From assembly GCF_022693705.1 (NCBI RefSeq), contig NZ_CP094288.1, forward strand, positions 1,412,451-1,476,450: a DNA stretch of 64,000 nucleotides, written 5' to 3'. This DNA comes from Infirmifilum sp. NZ. Its GTDB lineage: Archaea > Thermoproteota > Thermoprotei > Thermofilales > Thermofilaceae. The notes below the pieces were generated by a model that was not told the origin of the DNA, ran no database searches, and saw nothing but the letters and a program-made list of their open reading frames with translations. Position numbers and translations under genes: made by a program. Shown one piece after another: positions 24,213-33,492 of the stretch. Numbering within the stretch: the first letter of the stretch is position 1; each line of letters begins with the position of its first letter.

Positions 24213-25892
24213 ATGCCGGTCGTAGAAGTCAGCCTCTGGGACCTCGAAAGGCTCGTGGGGCGGAGCTTGTCCAAGGCCGACATCGAAGAGTTGCTCCCAA
24301 AGCTCAAGTGCGAGGTGGAGGAGGTCGGCGACTCGGCCGTTGCCTATGAGGCTACGCACGACAGGCCTGACCTGTACTCTGCCGAGCTGCTGTCGGTTTA
24401 CCTAAGGGGTCTTCTTGAAGTTGAGCTCGGCTTACCGAGGTTCAAGAGTGGGGGCGTGGCCGGGGAAGCCAGGATCGAGGGCCCGAGCTACAGGCCTTAC
24501 GCGTACTTCGCCGTAGTGAGGGGGGTTAGCTTGGACGACGAGGCTATACGGCAGCTGATGCAGCTACAGGAGAAAATCCACCTGACGTACGGCAGGGACA
24601 GGAGGAAGGTCTCAATCGGGCTCTACGACCTGAGGGGCGTGGAGTTCCCCATCAGGTACGTCGGCGTCAAGCCTGAGGCCGTGAAGTTCAAGCCCCTCGG
24701 CTTCACCGTTGAGATGACCCCCCTGCAGGTCCTTCGGGAGCACCCCAAAGGCGTAGCATACAGGCACCTAGTGGAGGGGCATGAGCTGTTCCCCCTCATA
24801 GTGGATGCGGAGGGTAAAGTGGTGAGCTTCCCACCTATAACGAACAGCGAGGACTTCAGGGTCACCGAGAGCACGAGGGACGTGCTCATAGACGTTACAA
24901 GTACCGACCCCGAAGCGGGGAGGAGAATCGTGGCGCTCATGGCCTCAGCGGTTGCGACAAGGGGAGGCACGATCTACCAGGTTAGGAACGTCTCCGGAGC
25001 CTCGTCCGAGGTGTCCCCGAGGCTTGAGCCGGATCATGTGACTTACAACGTCTCCCTGAACAGGCAGCTGCTCGGGTTAGACCTAGGCCCCCGTGAGACG
25101 CAGGAGCTGCTCGCCAGGATGCGCATGGAAGCGGTGGCTATCGGCGGGGACGAGCTGAGGGTGGCTTACCCGTACTTCAGGGTGGACATCCTGCACCCCG
25201 TGGACATCGCTGAGGAGGTTGCGATGGCCTACGGTTACGAGAGAATAGAGCCCCAGTACATGCCGCCGCTCCACCCGGGCCGTGAGCACGGCCTCGAGGT
25301 CTTCTCCAGGGCTGTCCGCGAGGCGATGATCGGGATGGGCTTCATCGAGGTGAACAACTACATCATGACAAGCAAGGAGCTGATGTTCACCATGATGGGC
25401 TTGGAGGTAGGCGATATAGTGGAGGTTGAGAACCCGAAGCACGAGATGTACCACGCGCTCCGCACGTGGATAATACCTCAGCTATTGGCCACGCTCTCGA
25501 ACAGCAAGCACGCCGGCTACCCGCAGAGGATCTTCGAGGTCGGCGACGTCGTGATACCGGATCCCTCCCGCGAGAACAGAACGCGAGACGAGCGCCACCT
25601 CGCTTTCGCCATTGCGGGAAAAGGTGTAACGCTCACAGACGGCTTAGCCGCCCTGAAAACACTGTGCTCGCTCTTCAAGGTAGGCTATGAGCTCAGGGCT
25701 CTGGAGCACAAAAGCTTCATCTCTGGCAGGGTAGCGAGGGTTCTCTCCGGGTGCGGAGAGCTAGGCATTATTGGCGAGATTCACCCCCAGGTGCTCGTGA
25801 ACTTCAACCTAGCTGTGCCTGTGGTTGCCGGAGAGATAGACGTCGAGCGACTGAAAGGGTGTTACGAGAGGTGGATAGAGGGCTACTCATAG
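24213..25892 (+). CDS. pheT: Phenylalanyl-tRNA synthetase beta subunit
   Basis: 559 aa from ATG 24213, preceded by GAGGTGA. It has the archaeal short beta form: B1-type N-terminal domain, B3/B4 editing domain (HLTYGRDRRKVSIGLYD...), B5 and a catalytic-like core (VDIAEEVAMAYGYERIEP, FIEVNNYIMTSKEL). No C-terminal ferredoxin-fold anticodon-binding domain is present, as usual in archaea. It hydrolyses mischarged Tyr-tRNA-Phe. Confidence 0.95.
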   Translation: MPVVEVSLWDLERLVGRSLSKADIEELLPKLKCEVEEVGDSAVAYEATHDRPDLYSAELLSVYLRGLLEVELGLPRFKSGGVAGEARIEGPSYRPYAYFAVVRGVSLDDEAIRQLMQLQEKIHLTYGRDRRKVSIGLYDLRGVEFPIRYVGVKPEAVKFKPLGFTVEMTPLQVLREHPKGVAYRHLVEGHELFPLIVDAEGKVVSFPPITNSEDFRVTESTRDVLIDVTSTDPEAGRRIVALMASAVATRGGTIYQVRNVSGASSEVSPRLEPDHVTYNVSLNRQLLGLDLGPRETQELLARMRMEAVAIGGDELRVAYPYFRVDILHPVDIAEEVAMAYGYERIEPQYMPPLHPGREHGLEVFSRAVREAMIGMGFIEVNNYIMTSKELMFTMMGLEVGDIVEVENPKHEMYHALRTWIIPQLLATLSNSKHAGYPQRIFEVGDVVIPDPSRENRTRDERHLAFAIAGKGVTLTDGLAALKTLCSLFKVGYELRALEHKSFISGRVARVLSGCGELGIIGEIHPQVLVNFNLAVPVVAGEIDVERLKGCYERWIEGYS

Positions 25893-26590
25893 ACCTGTGG
25901 GGGACCATCTTCTGGCCCAAGCTCCCGCTGGAGGAGTACCACAGGTTGAGAGCGCGGAAGATCTGGGAGAGCCTTGGCGAGATCGGTCATCTGTTGAGCT
26001 TCGAGGCCGTGTACGAAGCGTACATAGCCGCCCGCAGGCTCGCCGATGCGATCCGCACCACAACCCACGCCGAGGTGAACCTCACAGCTGAGATACTGAT
26101 CCTCCTCGATAAGCTGGGAATAGAGCCGGACCTAGCTGTACTGAAGAGGCTTGAGGAAGCTTACGTCTACCCCTACCTCGCGCACCTCGTGGTAGCCGAG
26201 GGCGTGGCTGATCTGATAAGAACCGCGCGCGAGCGAGGATTCAAGGTGATTCTGGCCTCTAACACCGCAAGCGGGAAGGCGTCTGAGAGGCTCCTCAGGG
26301 AGCACGGCCTCCTCTGCCTCTTCGACTACCTCGCCTTCTCGGATGAGATAGGTTTCCGCAAGCCTCACCCAAGGTTCTTCTCTGTGATCGTCCGCGAGAC
26401 AGGGATAGTCCCCTCTCAAAGCCTTTTCGTGGGCGATGAGGAAGCCGACATCGCGGGAGCCAAGAACTTCGGGATGAGAGCGGTGGCTTTCACGGGCTTT
26501 CACGACTACAATGGTTCAACTCCTCCGGATGCCACCGCGAGAACCATGGCCGAGGTCGCCGAGATGCTCGCTCATAATAGCGAGCGGTAA
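25871..26590 (+). CDS. HAD-superfamily hydrolase
   Basis: 239 aa from GTG 25871 (a GTG at 25859 is also in frame), overlapping pheT by 22 bases. HAD motifs: I LLIDLWGTIF, with the second Asp replaced by Gly (D-L-W-G-T), II ILASNT, III Lys in GFRKPHPRFF, IV VGDEEADIAGAK. The missing general-acid Asp of D-x-D is typical of dehalogenase-like rather than phosphatase members. A cap domain lies between motifs I and II. Substrate unknown. Co-transcribed with pheST. Confidence 0.8.
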   Translation: MDRGLLIDLWGTIFWPKLPLEEYHRLRARKIWESLGEIGHLLSFEAVYEAYIAARRLADAIRTTTHAEVNLTAEILILLDKLGIEPDLAVLKRLEEAYVYPYLAHLVVAEGVADLIRTARERGFKVILASNTASGKASERLLREHGLLCLFDYLAFSDEIGFRKPHPRFFSVIVRETGIVPSQSLFVGDEEADIAGAKNFGMRAVAFTGFHDYNGSTPPDATARTMAEVAEMLAHNSER

Positions 26591-26632
26591 AATTGAAAGT
26601 TTTTTAACGAGCTACGCGCTACGTTGTGGCGT

Positions 26633-28171
26633 ATGTCTGACGACGCTATCGTGAGCGTCACGCCTGAGATCGCTCTTGATGAGGGGTACACCTACGCCGG
26701 AGGCCTCGGCGTCCTGGAAGGGGACAAGTTCTACGCCGCGGCGAGGCTCGGCTTAAACTACCACGTGCTCACCCTGCTCTACCGCGAAGGCTACGTCGAC
26801 TACGAGCTCGGCCCCGACGGCACTCCTCTGCCGAAGCCGCAGCCTCAGCCCGCAGACTTCCTAAACAGGCTCCGCAGGTGCTGCGAGCTTGAAGTCAAGC
26901 TCAGGGGTGAGCGCGTTAGCGTCGCGGCGCACATCTACACGAAGGGGAAAGCCAGCGTAGTGTTCTTCGAGCCGCAGTCCCCTGAGTGGGCGGCGTCCCT
27001 AACGAGCCGGCTCTTCATCGAGAGAGGTGTTGAGGAGAAGTTTTACAAGTACGTCCTGCTTGCGAGGGCCTCGGCTGAGTACATCAAAAGCCAGATCGGC
27101 GTCGACTCAGTTCGCTACATCGACCTCCAGGAGGCCTACACCGCCCTCCTCCCCCTCGTCCTCCGGCTCCCCGGCCGCTACAGGCTCATCATCCACACCC
27201 CGGGGCCGTGGGGGCACCCTTCTTTCCCCAGGGGGCTCTTCGAGCAAGAGTTCGGCTACAAGATGATAGAGGATAAAATCGTCCTGACCACGCTCGGGGC
27301 GATCATGTCCAGCGAGCTGATAATGGTCTCGGCGAAGCACTTCGACGTGATGAAGCGCGTGATACCCCACCTTATCGAGAAGGCGAGGTTCGTCACCAAC
27401 GGCATAGACCTCGAGAGGTGGATGCACCCGGGGCTCAGGGAGAGGTTCGAGAGGGGGGAGCTGAACCCCGAGAACTTCGCCCTGGCCAAGAGCGAGGCCA
27501 GAGCCAACCTAGTGAGGCTGATAAACTCCAAGAAGCCCCTCGCGGTTTCGCAGGAGCAGATGATCGTGGTGTGGGCTAGGAGGATGACCAAGTACAAGAG
27601 ACCGTACTTCGTGACTAGGCTGGTCGAGGAGGCTAGGGACAACGTGGTTTTCGTCCTCGGAGGTAAAGCCCACCCCGAAGACAAGGAGGGTCTGCAGTTC
27701 ATGCGGGAGTTCAAGGAGCTCGAGAGAAAGTACAGCAACGTCGTCTACTTCCACGACTACGACGTCCAAAAGGCTAAGGTGCTCATCGCGGGTGGCGACC
27801 TCCTCTTGTTCACCCCGTTCTCCGGCTGGGAGGCCAGCGGGACGAGCTTCATGAAAGCTGCTGTGAACGGCACCGTGCCTGTGGCGTCCCGGGACGGGGC
27901 GGCCGTGGAAATGATCGTGGACGGCGTGAACGGGTGGCTATTCGGCCACGACATAAGGGACCTGGTGGACTTCGGCCGCGACCCTCGCGTGGCCGAAGTG
28001 GACAGGGTCGAGTACGAGGAGCTGAAGACCAAGTTCCTGAAGGCCTTAGAGCTCTACAGCTCCGACCGCGAAGGCTTCCAGACGATAGCCCTGAACTCGT
28101 TACTCACATTCGCACCAGTGGTCGACATGAAGAGAGTTCTCAGAGAGTACTACCCGGACCTCGTGAAGTAG
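26633..28171 (+). CDS. Alpha-glucan phosphorylase family protein (GT35)
   Basis: 512 aa from ATG 26633; TTTTTTAACG about 30 bases upstream can serve as TATA box. The N-terminus EIALDEGYTYAGGLGVLEGDKF matches the YSGGLGVLAGD motif of glycogen phosphorylases, ARRMTKYKRP matches their HEYKRQ region, and EASGTSFMKAAVNG keeps the PLP-binding Lys. It should release glucose 1-phosphate from maltodextrin or glycogen. At 512 aa it is shorter than the family norm (about 800), lacking N-terminal regulatory parts. Glycogen synthase is the main alternative, but the PLP Lys favours phosphorylase. Confidence 0.75.
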   Translation: MSDDAIVSVTPEIALDEGYTYAGGLGVLEGDKFYAAARLGLNYHVLTLLYREGYVDYELGPDGTPLPKPQPQPADFLNRLRRCCELEVKLRGERVSVAAHIYTKGKASVVFFEPQSPEWAASLTSRLFIERGVEEKFYKYVLLARASAEYIKSQIGVDSVRYIDLQEAYTALLPLVLRLPGRYRLIIHTPGPWGHPSFPRGLFEQEFGYKMIEDKIVLTTLGAIMSSELIMVSAKHFDVMKRVIPHLIEKARFVTNGIDLERWMHPGLRERFERGELNPENFALAKSEARANLVRLINSKKPLAVSQEQMIVVWARRMTKYKRPYFVTRLVEEARDNVVFVLGGKAHPEDKEGLQFMREFKELERKYSNVVYFHDYDVQKAKVLIAGGDLLLFTPFSGWEASGTSFMKAAVNGTVPVASRDGAAVEMIVDGVNGWLFGHDIRDLVDFGRDPRVAEVDRVEYEELKTKFLKALELYSSDREGFQTIALNSLLTFAPVVDMKRVLREYYPDLVK

Positions 28172-28227
28172 GCTGCCGAGCGTTTGGCACAAAGTTTTTC
28201 TGCTCCCGGGATACATTTCAGATCTGT

Positions 28228-29364
28228 ATGTGCGCTCTCCCCTCTTTCTCAGTGGCACAACCCACGCGCGTCGTTTTCGGCAGAGGTTCCCTTGAGAAAG
28301 TAGGCGAGCTTGCCTCGGCGGCGGGCTCCCGGGCGCTCGTGATCACCGGGAGGACGTTCGCGCGGAGGTACGGCTACGACGACAAGATAAGGCGCTTTCT
28401 CGAGCAGCACGGCGTTAAGGTAGGCTTCTTTCAGGAGGTCGAGCCCAACCCCACCTATTCAACCGTCAGGAGGTGCCTCGAGGTAGCCCGGAGCATGGAC
28501 GTGGAAGTCTTCGTGGCATTCGGGGGCGGGAGCGTCATCGACGTCGCGAAAGCCGTGAACGTCGTGTACACGCTGGGGGGCGACGTCTCCGACTACGTTT
28601 ACCCCAAGGCCGTTAACCAGAAGCTGAAGCCCCTGATAGCGGTTCCCACAACCCACGGTACAGGTAGCGAGGTCACGAAGTACAGCGTTCTGGTCGACGA
28701 GTCCACCAAGATGAAAGTCGCTATCTCGGGTGAAGGTCTCTACCCGGACTTCGCGCTACTCGACCCTGAGGTGCTCAGACACCTTCCTCGGGAGCAGAGC
28801 GCCAGCACTGGCCTAGACGCGCTCAGCCACGCTGTAGAGGCCTACTTCAGCAGGCGTAGCAACCCCTACTCCGATCTAATGGCCCTCGAAGCCGCGAGGA
28901 TATCGTTCATGTACCTGCCCTGCGCCGTCTCAGGCGTGCTGGAGTGCAGGGAGAAGATGCTCTTCGCTAGCATGATAGCCGGCATAGCCATAAACCACAC
29001 AGGCACCAACGTGGGCCACGGGCTCGGGTACACGCTCACCGTCGAGTACGGGCTCCCTCATGGCTTCGCGAACGCGGTAATACTCCCCGGGGCAGCGAGG
29101 TTCTACGAGGCCTATATGCCTGAGAAAGCCGAGAGGTTCTTCGAAGCTGTTGGTATCTCGAGGCCCCCCGGAGGCCTAGAGGAAGCCCTGCGGTCCCTGA
29201 TGGCCAGCGTGGGCGCTCCCCTGAGGCTGAGAGACCTGGGCGTCCCAGGGGAAAGACTAGAAGAGCTCGTACGCGACGGGTTGCGCTACCAGAGGAACCT
29301 CGCCAATGCGCCTTTCGAGATCACTGAGGAGGTGGCGCGGGAGATATACTCACTAGTTTACTGA
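28228..29364 (+). CDS. Iron-containing alcohol dehydrogenase
   Basis: 378 aa. NAD(P)-binding AFGGGSVIDVAKA, the PTTHGTGSEVT motif, and metal ligands in STGLDALSHAVEAY (Asp, His), NHTGTNVGHGLGYTL (His) and YGLPHGFANA (His) identify a type III Fe-dependent alcohol dehydrogenase. It interconverts alcohols and aldehydes; substrate not predictable. It starts 57 bases after the phosphorylase gene, with no clear promoter between, so read-through is likely. Its end overlaps the convergent THEP1 gene by 7 bases. Confidence 0.85.
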   Translation: MCALPSFSVAQPTRVVFGRGSLEKVGELASAAGSRALVITGRTFARRYGYDDKIRRFLEQHGVKVGFFQEVEPNPTYSTVRRCLEVARSMDVEVFVAFGGGSVIDVAKAVNVVYTLGGDVSDYVYPKAVNQKLKPLIAVPTTHGTGSEVTKYSVLVDESTKMKVAISGEGLYPDFALLDPEVLRHLPREQSASTGLDALSHAVEAYFSRRSNPYSDLMALEAARISFMYLPCAVSGVLECREKMLFASMIAGIAINHTGTNVGHGLGYTLTVEYGLPHGFANAVILPGAARFYEAYMPEKAERFFEAVGISRPPGGLEEALRSLMASVGAPLRLRDLGVPGERLEELVRDGLRYQRNLANAPFEITEEVAREIYSLVY

Positions 29365-29906
29365 CGCGCTAGGAGGTTAGCTATCTTTCGGGCGAGCTCG
29401 GCTGGCACCCGCTCCCTATTCGCTAGGCTGAGCAGGATAAGCTCGACGTCCAGCCTCTCGAGCACCGACCTCCCGAATGGATTCTCGCGCGCCCTCTCGT
29501 GTATAGAGGCGGCTACGGGCTTCTCGGAGTCGAGGGCCGATGTTACGGCTTCCTTGAAACTTTCGCTTAAGAGCTCCATTGGTCCAATCTCATCGATGAT
29601 CACGACAGATGCCTTATCGACCGCGTTTCTCACCGCGCTGACCCCCACGTCCTCGAGGTCCCTGAGATTCACTACATACCTGCCCACGCGGGGGCCCTCG
29701 CCTGTACCAGTGCTGGCGAGAACCCCCCTCCTCCCGCTGAGCAGGTCTACGACCTCGAAGCCCTTCCTGACGCCCGCCTCTCTCACCTCCAGTGTTATCA
29801 TGCCGCCTACCGTGACGCCCCTGCTGACCAGGATTTCGGCGAGCCGCTTAAGGCAGGTAGTCTTACCTATCCCGGGTCTACCCGTTACGAGGAAGTTTTT
29901 AGCCAT
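29358..29906 (-). CDS. THEP1-family nucleoside-triphosphatase
   Basis: 182 aa from ATG 29906, which overlaps the surE stop by 8 bases; a start at 29921 would only add five residues. Walker A FLVTGRPGIGKTT and Walker B VVIIDEIGPMEL are those of the THEP1 (NTPase 1/KAP-related) family, cytosolic enzymes that hydrolyse several NTPs in vitro and whose role is unclear. Last gene of a four-gene minus-strand operon. Confidence 0.85.
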   Translation of the reverse strand: MAKNFLVTGRPGIGKTTCLKRLAEILVSRGVTVGGMITLEVREAGVRKGFEVVDLLSGRRGVLASTGTGEGPRVGRYVVNLRDLEDVGVSAVRNAVDKASVVIIDEIGPMELLSESFKEAVTSALDSEKPVAASIHERARENPFGRSVLERLDVELILLSLANRERVPAELARKIANLLARQ

Positions 29907-30693
29907 CAGAACCACTCTCAAGCTTTTTCCTAACCTCCTCTAGCAGTCCCGCGAGGCTCTCCGACCTGAACTCGAAGAGCGAGCCGAGAGAAATCGGTGT
30001 CACAGCGATTCTCCCGTCTTCAAGCACGGCGTGCACGTCGCTACCCTCCTCCGCCTCCACCGGCTGACCGTACAGCCAGTAGTAAGGCCTCCCCTGTGGG
30101 TCGCGCCTCTTAACCACGGCCGCCGCGAACCTGCGCTTAGCGGGTCTGACTACAACCACCTCGCTCGATATCACCGGCGGGAAGTTCACGTTCAGCGCGT
30201 CGACTCCTGGGGGGAACCCACGCTTGAGCACCGCCTCGGCTACAGCCCGGGTAGCCTTAAGCACGAACTTGCGGTACTCGGGCTCCTCGAGCTCCTCCGG
30301 CGAGTCCACGCACGCGCTGAAGGCCACTCCAGGCGTCCCCTCTATCGAGGCCTGGAGGACTGCGCCGAGCGTGCCGGAGGTGAGTATAACCTGGATGCTT
30401 AGGTTATCCCCGATGTTAACACCGGAGAACACCACATCGGGCTTGCCCGTGACTACGTTCATCGCTATGTAGATGACGTCGGACGGTGTACCGCTCACGA
30501 GGTAGAGCGGCTCACCGTTGATTTTCAGCTTGTTCACGCGGACAGGCTTGTGCAGTGTGAGGCCTAGGCCCGTAGCGGACTTCGGGGTTTCCGGGACCAC
30601 CACGTAGACCTCTCCGAACCCTCGCACCGCCTCCCGGAGCAGAGATAGCCCGGGTGAGAATGGCCCATCGTCGTTCGTCACGAGAATCTTCAT
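29899..30693 (-). CDS. surE: 5'/3'-nucleotidase SurE
   Basis: 264 aa. The N-terminal metal site MKILVTNDDG, the motif FSGVNIGDNLSIQVILTSGT and the tetramerisation region around DALNVNFP are diagnostic for SurE, a metal-dependent nucleoside monophosphatase. It lies 34 bases after the formyl-THF-ligase-like gene and overlaps the THEP1 gene. Confidence 0.92.
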   Translation of the reverse strand: MKILVTNDDGPFSPGLSLLREAVRGFGEVYVVVPETPKSATGLGLTLHKPVRVNKLKINGEPLYLVSGTPSDVIYIAMNVVTGKPDVVFSGVNIGDNLSIQVILTSGTLGAVLQASIEGTPGVAFSACVDSPEELEEPEYRKFVLKATRAVAEAVLKRGFPPGVDALNVNFPPVISSEVVVVRPAKRRFAAAVVKRRDPQGRPYYWLYGQPVEAEEGSDVHAVLEDGRIAVTPISLGSLFEFRSESLAGLLEEVRKKLESGSDG

Positions 30694-30727
30694 ACCATGT
30701 CTACGCGAGCTCTAGCTCCTAAAAACC

Positions 30728-31471
30728 TTACCTCTTTAACGCCCGAAGTATCTCCTGCAAAACCGGTATGCTCCTGATCTCCTCAGTGCTGAGTAGCTCC
30801 CAGTAGATCCCCTGGGGCCTCGGATGCACCCTCTGCGTTTTTATAGCGCGGGTCGGCGTAAACACGTAGTCAACCGGCACGTCGTGCTTCAGCATGGGTA
30901 TGCCCTCAACTACCTGCGCGTCGTGAACGGTGGTTACTACGGGAGTTGAGTCGTCAATGGCTCCCAGAGACTTAAGTATCCCGAACTCAAGGTCGCTGAA
31001 GCCCCCGCCTTTACCCACCCTACCCCCCTGTACGTCAACCGCCACGCTTCCTGCAACCTTCAAGTCAACCCTCGGAACCTCAAGCGTGACGATTTTGCCG
31101 TACTCGAACGCCCCCCGGATCGTCGAGGCGCGGGGGATGGCGGCCCTTGGCAGATGCTTAGGGTCAATCACCAGGAAGCCCCTGCGTAGCCTCGGCGAAG
31201 CCATGACGAGCAGCTTCCCGCTCTGAAGCACAGCCTCCCTAACATGCCTCTGGGGTGAGTCCGGGTTGCAGAATACGACCCGGGCGCTCTGAAACGGCTC
31301 ACTGGCCACGAGCTTCCTGGCAGCGGCATCTGCACCTCGAAAGTTAGGGATTCTGCCTTCAACGGGGAAGGGCGGTAGCGCTATACCTTCTTTCACCAGC
31401 TTGGACCAGACTCTCCTCCTGATCTCCTCCTTAACCTTCCTAACGTCGGCTGGCGTCGTCAAGCGCCCCAC
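30728..31471 (-). CDS. 5-formyltetrahydrofolate cyclo-ligase family protein
   Basis: 247 aa with the family signature GRVGKGGGFSDLEFG for ATP/phosphate binding, and an N-terminal helix with KEEIRRRVWSKLV. Family members convert 5-formyl-THF to methenyl-THF; in crenarchaea the cofactor could be a modified folate, and some members have thiamine-related roles, so the exact reaction is open. Start is GTG 31471, 2 bases after the stop of the upstream gene. Confidence 0.8.
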   Translation of the reverse strand: MGRLTTPADVRKVKEEIRRRVWSKLVKEGIALPPFPVEGRIPNFRGADAAARKLVASEPFQSARVVFCNPDSPQRHVREAVLQSGKLLVMASPRLRRGFLVIDPKHLPRAAIPRASTIRGAFEYGKIVTLEVPRVDLKVAGSVAVDVQGGRVGKGGGFSDLEFGILKSLGAIDDSTPVVTTVHDAQVVEGIPMLKHDVPVDYVFTPTRAIKTQRVHPRPQGIYWELLSTEEIRSIPVLQEILRALKR

Positions 31472-31473
31472 CG

Positions 31474-32283
31474 CTACGGTACGCGGACCTCTCTCGTGAC
31501 GCCTTTCCTGTCGACCCCGAGGATTACGAGCTCGACGCGATTGTCCCTTTCCACCGCCCTAACGTCGGCCACGAAAGCCAGCTCGCTAAACAGCTTCTCG
31601 ACGGTTTGCCGTGTGTCCGGCATCTCTAAGCCCAGGAGGCGAGCCGATGCCTCGTAAACCTGAGCGAGCAGGGGCAGCAGCTCTTCCCTTCTGATGCCCT
31701 TGAACCTCGCCTCCCGTATCTTCGAGTAGGTCGCCGCTGCGTCCTCAAAACCCCCGCGGGCCGTCAAGTAGCCCAGGATCTCGGAGTCCGAGAGGAGGAC
31801 GGCTCTCTCCCTAGCGGCTACGAACCGAGCGGCGCTTCTCAAGGACTTGTAGGCATAGCTGATAGCCGAGTGCGGCCTCCCAACCAGGTAATTCTGGAGG
31901 CTCAAAGCGAGGCAGGCGAGCGAGTGCCTGAAGAGGTAGCTTACCGAGCGTGGCGTGAGAGGGGGCTGCGCGCCTAACGCGCGGATTACCTCCTCTCCAC
32001 CGTACACCAGCTGGCCGCGTACGATCTCGTGCGCGATGAACTCACCGTCACGTATCAGCTGCTCGAGCTCGTCTAGCGTGAGGAAGAGGGGCGACACGTC
32101 GGGCCCCAGCTCCTCCATGACGTAAGCCATCTCCTCCACTGGCGGCTTCTCCCTCACGATCACTGCGATGTTGTAGTCGCTTAGAGGCGTGAAGTCCTCG
32201 CGCCTGCTCGAAGAGCCGTAGACTACGACCCCCAGCAGGTTCTCCCCAAGCAGGCTGCTCAGCAACGATGCCAGGGACTCCAA
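31474..32283 (-). CDS. Fused MNT nucleotidyltransferase-HEPN-like protein
   Basis: 269 aa from TTG 32283. The N-terminus has the minimal nucleotidyltransferase motif VVYGSSSRREDFTPLSDYNIAVIV (G-S-x-x-R then S-D-x-N), in which the usual second Asp of D-x-D is Asn. Residues about 110-210 are helical with RPHSAISYAYKSLRSAARF, like HEPN domains. MNT and HEPN usually form two-gene toxin-antitoxin pairs; here they are one chain, at the head of an operon with metabolic genes. Catalytic competence is doubtful because of the Asn. Confidence 0.65.
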   Translation of the reverse strand: MESLASLLSSLLGENLLGVVVYGSSSRREDFTPLSDYNIAVIVREKPPVEEMAYVMEELGPDVSPLFLTLDELEQLIRDGEFIAHEIVRGQLVYGGEEVIRALGAQPPLTPRSVSYLFRHSLACLALSLQNYLVGRPHSAISYAYKSLRSAARFVAARERAVLLSDSEILGYLTARGGFEDAAATYSKIREARFKGIRREELLPLLAQVYEASARLLGLEMPDTRQTVEKLFSELAFVADVRAVERDNRVELVILGVDRKGVTREVRVP

Positions 32284-32390
32284 GACCGTTCGACACTAAA
32301 CACGCTTTCGGGGCCTAAAAACCCTTTCCTGGGTCCCGTTTTGGCCTCCTCGGCATAGCTTTATTAGCAGTCTCCGGCAAAACCTCACCT

Positions 32391-32792
32391 GTGCAGACCT
32401 ACTGCGTGTTCTGCGGCATTGCCCGACACGAGAGGGACGCCGTGACGGTGTACGAGAACGAGGAGTTCATAGTCTTCCTAGACAAGTACCCCTTAACGCT
32501 GGGCCACGCGCTAGTCGCGCCGAAGAAGCACTACACGAACATCTTCGACATGCCCGAGGAGGCGGCTGCTAGAGCCTTCGTGCTCGCCAAAAAGGTCGCG
32601 GCAGCCCAGCTGAAGGCCCTCGGAGCGAAGGGGGTGAGGATCGTCATGAACAATGGGAGGGAGGCAGGCCAGGAGATAATGCACGCTCACGTGCACGTTA
32701 TCCCTTATGGTGTGCCGCACCTCGGCCGCAGGGAGCTGGACAGGGAGGAGGGTGAGAGAGTTGCGTCCCTTCTCAGGAGAGAGCTCGCCTAG
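32391..32792 (+). CDS. HIT-family nucleotide hydrolase
   Basis: 133 aa with the histidine triad H-A-H-V-H-V near residues 99-104 and a zinc-type N-terminus (C-x2-C in YCVFCGIA). HIT proteins hydrolyse adenylated or dinucleoside compounds. GTG 32391 is 20-30 bases after CTTTATTAG, a TATA-like box, so translation probably starts at the transcript end. The 3' end overlaps the Dph6 gene. Confidence 0.88.
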   Translation: MQTYCVFCGIARHERDAVTVYENEEFIVFLDKYPLTLGHALVAPKKHYTNIFDMPEEAAARAFVLAKKVAAAQLKALGAKGVRIVMNNGREAGQEIMHAHVHVIPYGVPHLGRRELDREEGERVASLLRRELA

Positions 32793-33492
32793 GCGCGTCT
32801 GCGCGCTCTTCTCGGGGGGCAAAGACAGCACCTACGCTCTGCACTGGGCGCTCCTCAAGGGGTTCAGTTTCGGGTGCCTCATCACCGTCAAGCCCCGCTC
32901 GGAGGACTCGATGATGTTCCACGTGCCCTACGTTGAGCTGACGAAGCTTCAGGCCGAAGCATTAGGCCTGCCACAAGTTTTCTACGAGCAGGGACCGGAG
33001 AGCGACCTCGATGCGCTGAAGAGGGCGCTGACAGCCGCTAGGGAGGCGCACGGCTGTACCGCGCTGGTCACCGGCGCGCTGAGCTCAGACTACCAGCGCC
33101 TCCGCATCTCTCTCGTAGCAGAGGAGCAGGGTCTCGAGGTGTTCAACCCCCTGTGGCGGAAGAACCAAGAGGAGTACATGCGCGAGCTCGTGAGGCAAGG
33201 CTTCCGATTCATACTGACTTCGCTGTCCGCGAAGGGCCTAGACCCCGGTCTCCTCGGTAGGGAGCTGGGGCAGGAGGACGTTGAGGCTATCATAAGCTCG
33301 TCCCGCGTGCACGGATTCAACCCGGCGTTCGAGGGCGGCGAGGCCGAGACGCTAGTCGTGGATGCCCCCCTCTTCCGGAAGGAGATGCGTGTGGAGGGCT
33401 ATCCCGTCAAGGTCTCTGAGTACAATTGGGTTTTCAACATAACGAGGGTCGAGCTGCTCGAAAAGAGAGGTGCTCGCGAGTGGTCGAGGTAG
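32761..33492 (+). CDS. dph6: Diphthine--ammonia ligase (Dph6-like) ATPase
   Basis: 243 aa from TTG 32761, which sits 5 bases after GGAGGAGGGTGA; GTG 32752 is the alternative. The PP-loop CALFSGGKDSTYALHWA, the motif VTGALSSDYQRLR and FEGGEAETLVVDAPLF are those of the ATP-binding ligase that makes the final amide of diphthamide on translation elongation factor 2. It overlaps the HIT gene upstream and the RACo-like gene downstream. Confidence 0.85.
   Translation: MRPFSGESSPRRVCALFSGGKDSTYALHWALLKGFSFGCLITVKPRSEDSMMFHVPYVELTKLQAEALGLPQVFYEQGPESDLDALKRALTAAREAHGCTALVTGALSSDYQRLRISLVAEEQGLEVFNPLWRKNQEEYMRELVRQGFRFILTSLSAKGLDPGLLGRELGQEDVEAIISSSRVHGFNPAFEGGEAETLVVDAPLFRKEMRVEGYPVKVSEYNWVFNITRVELLEKRGAREWSR

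Noticed and set aside
27934..28227. Extension of the iron alcohol dehydrogenase into the glucan phosphorylase gene
   Set aside because: The added residues are basic, low-quality translation in another frame of the phosphorylase; family sequence begins at about 28228.
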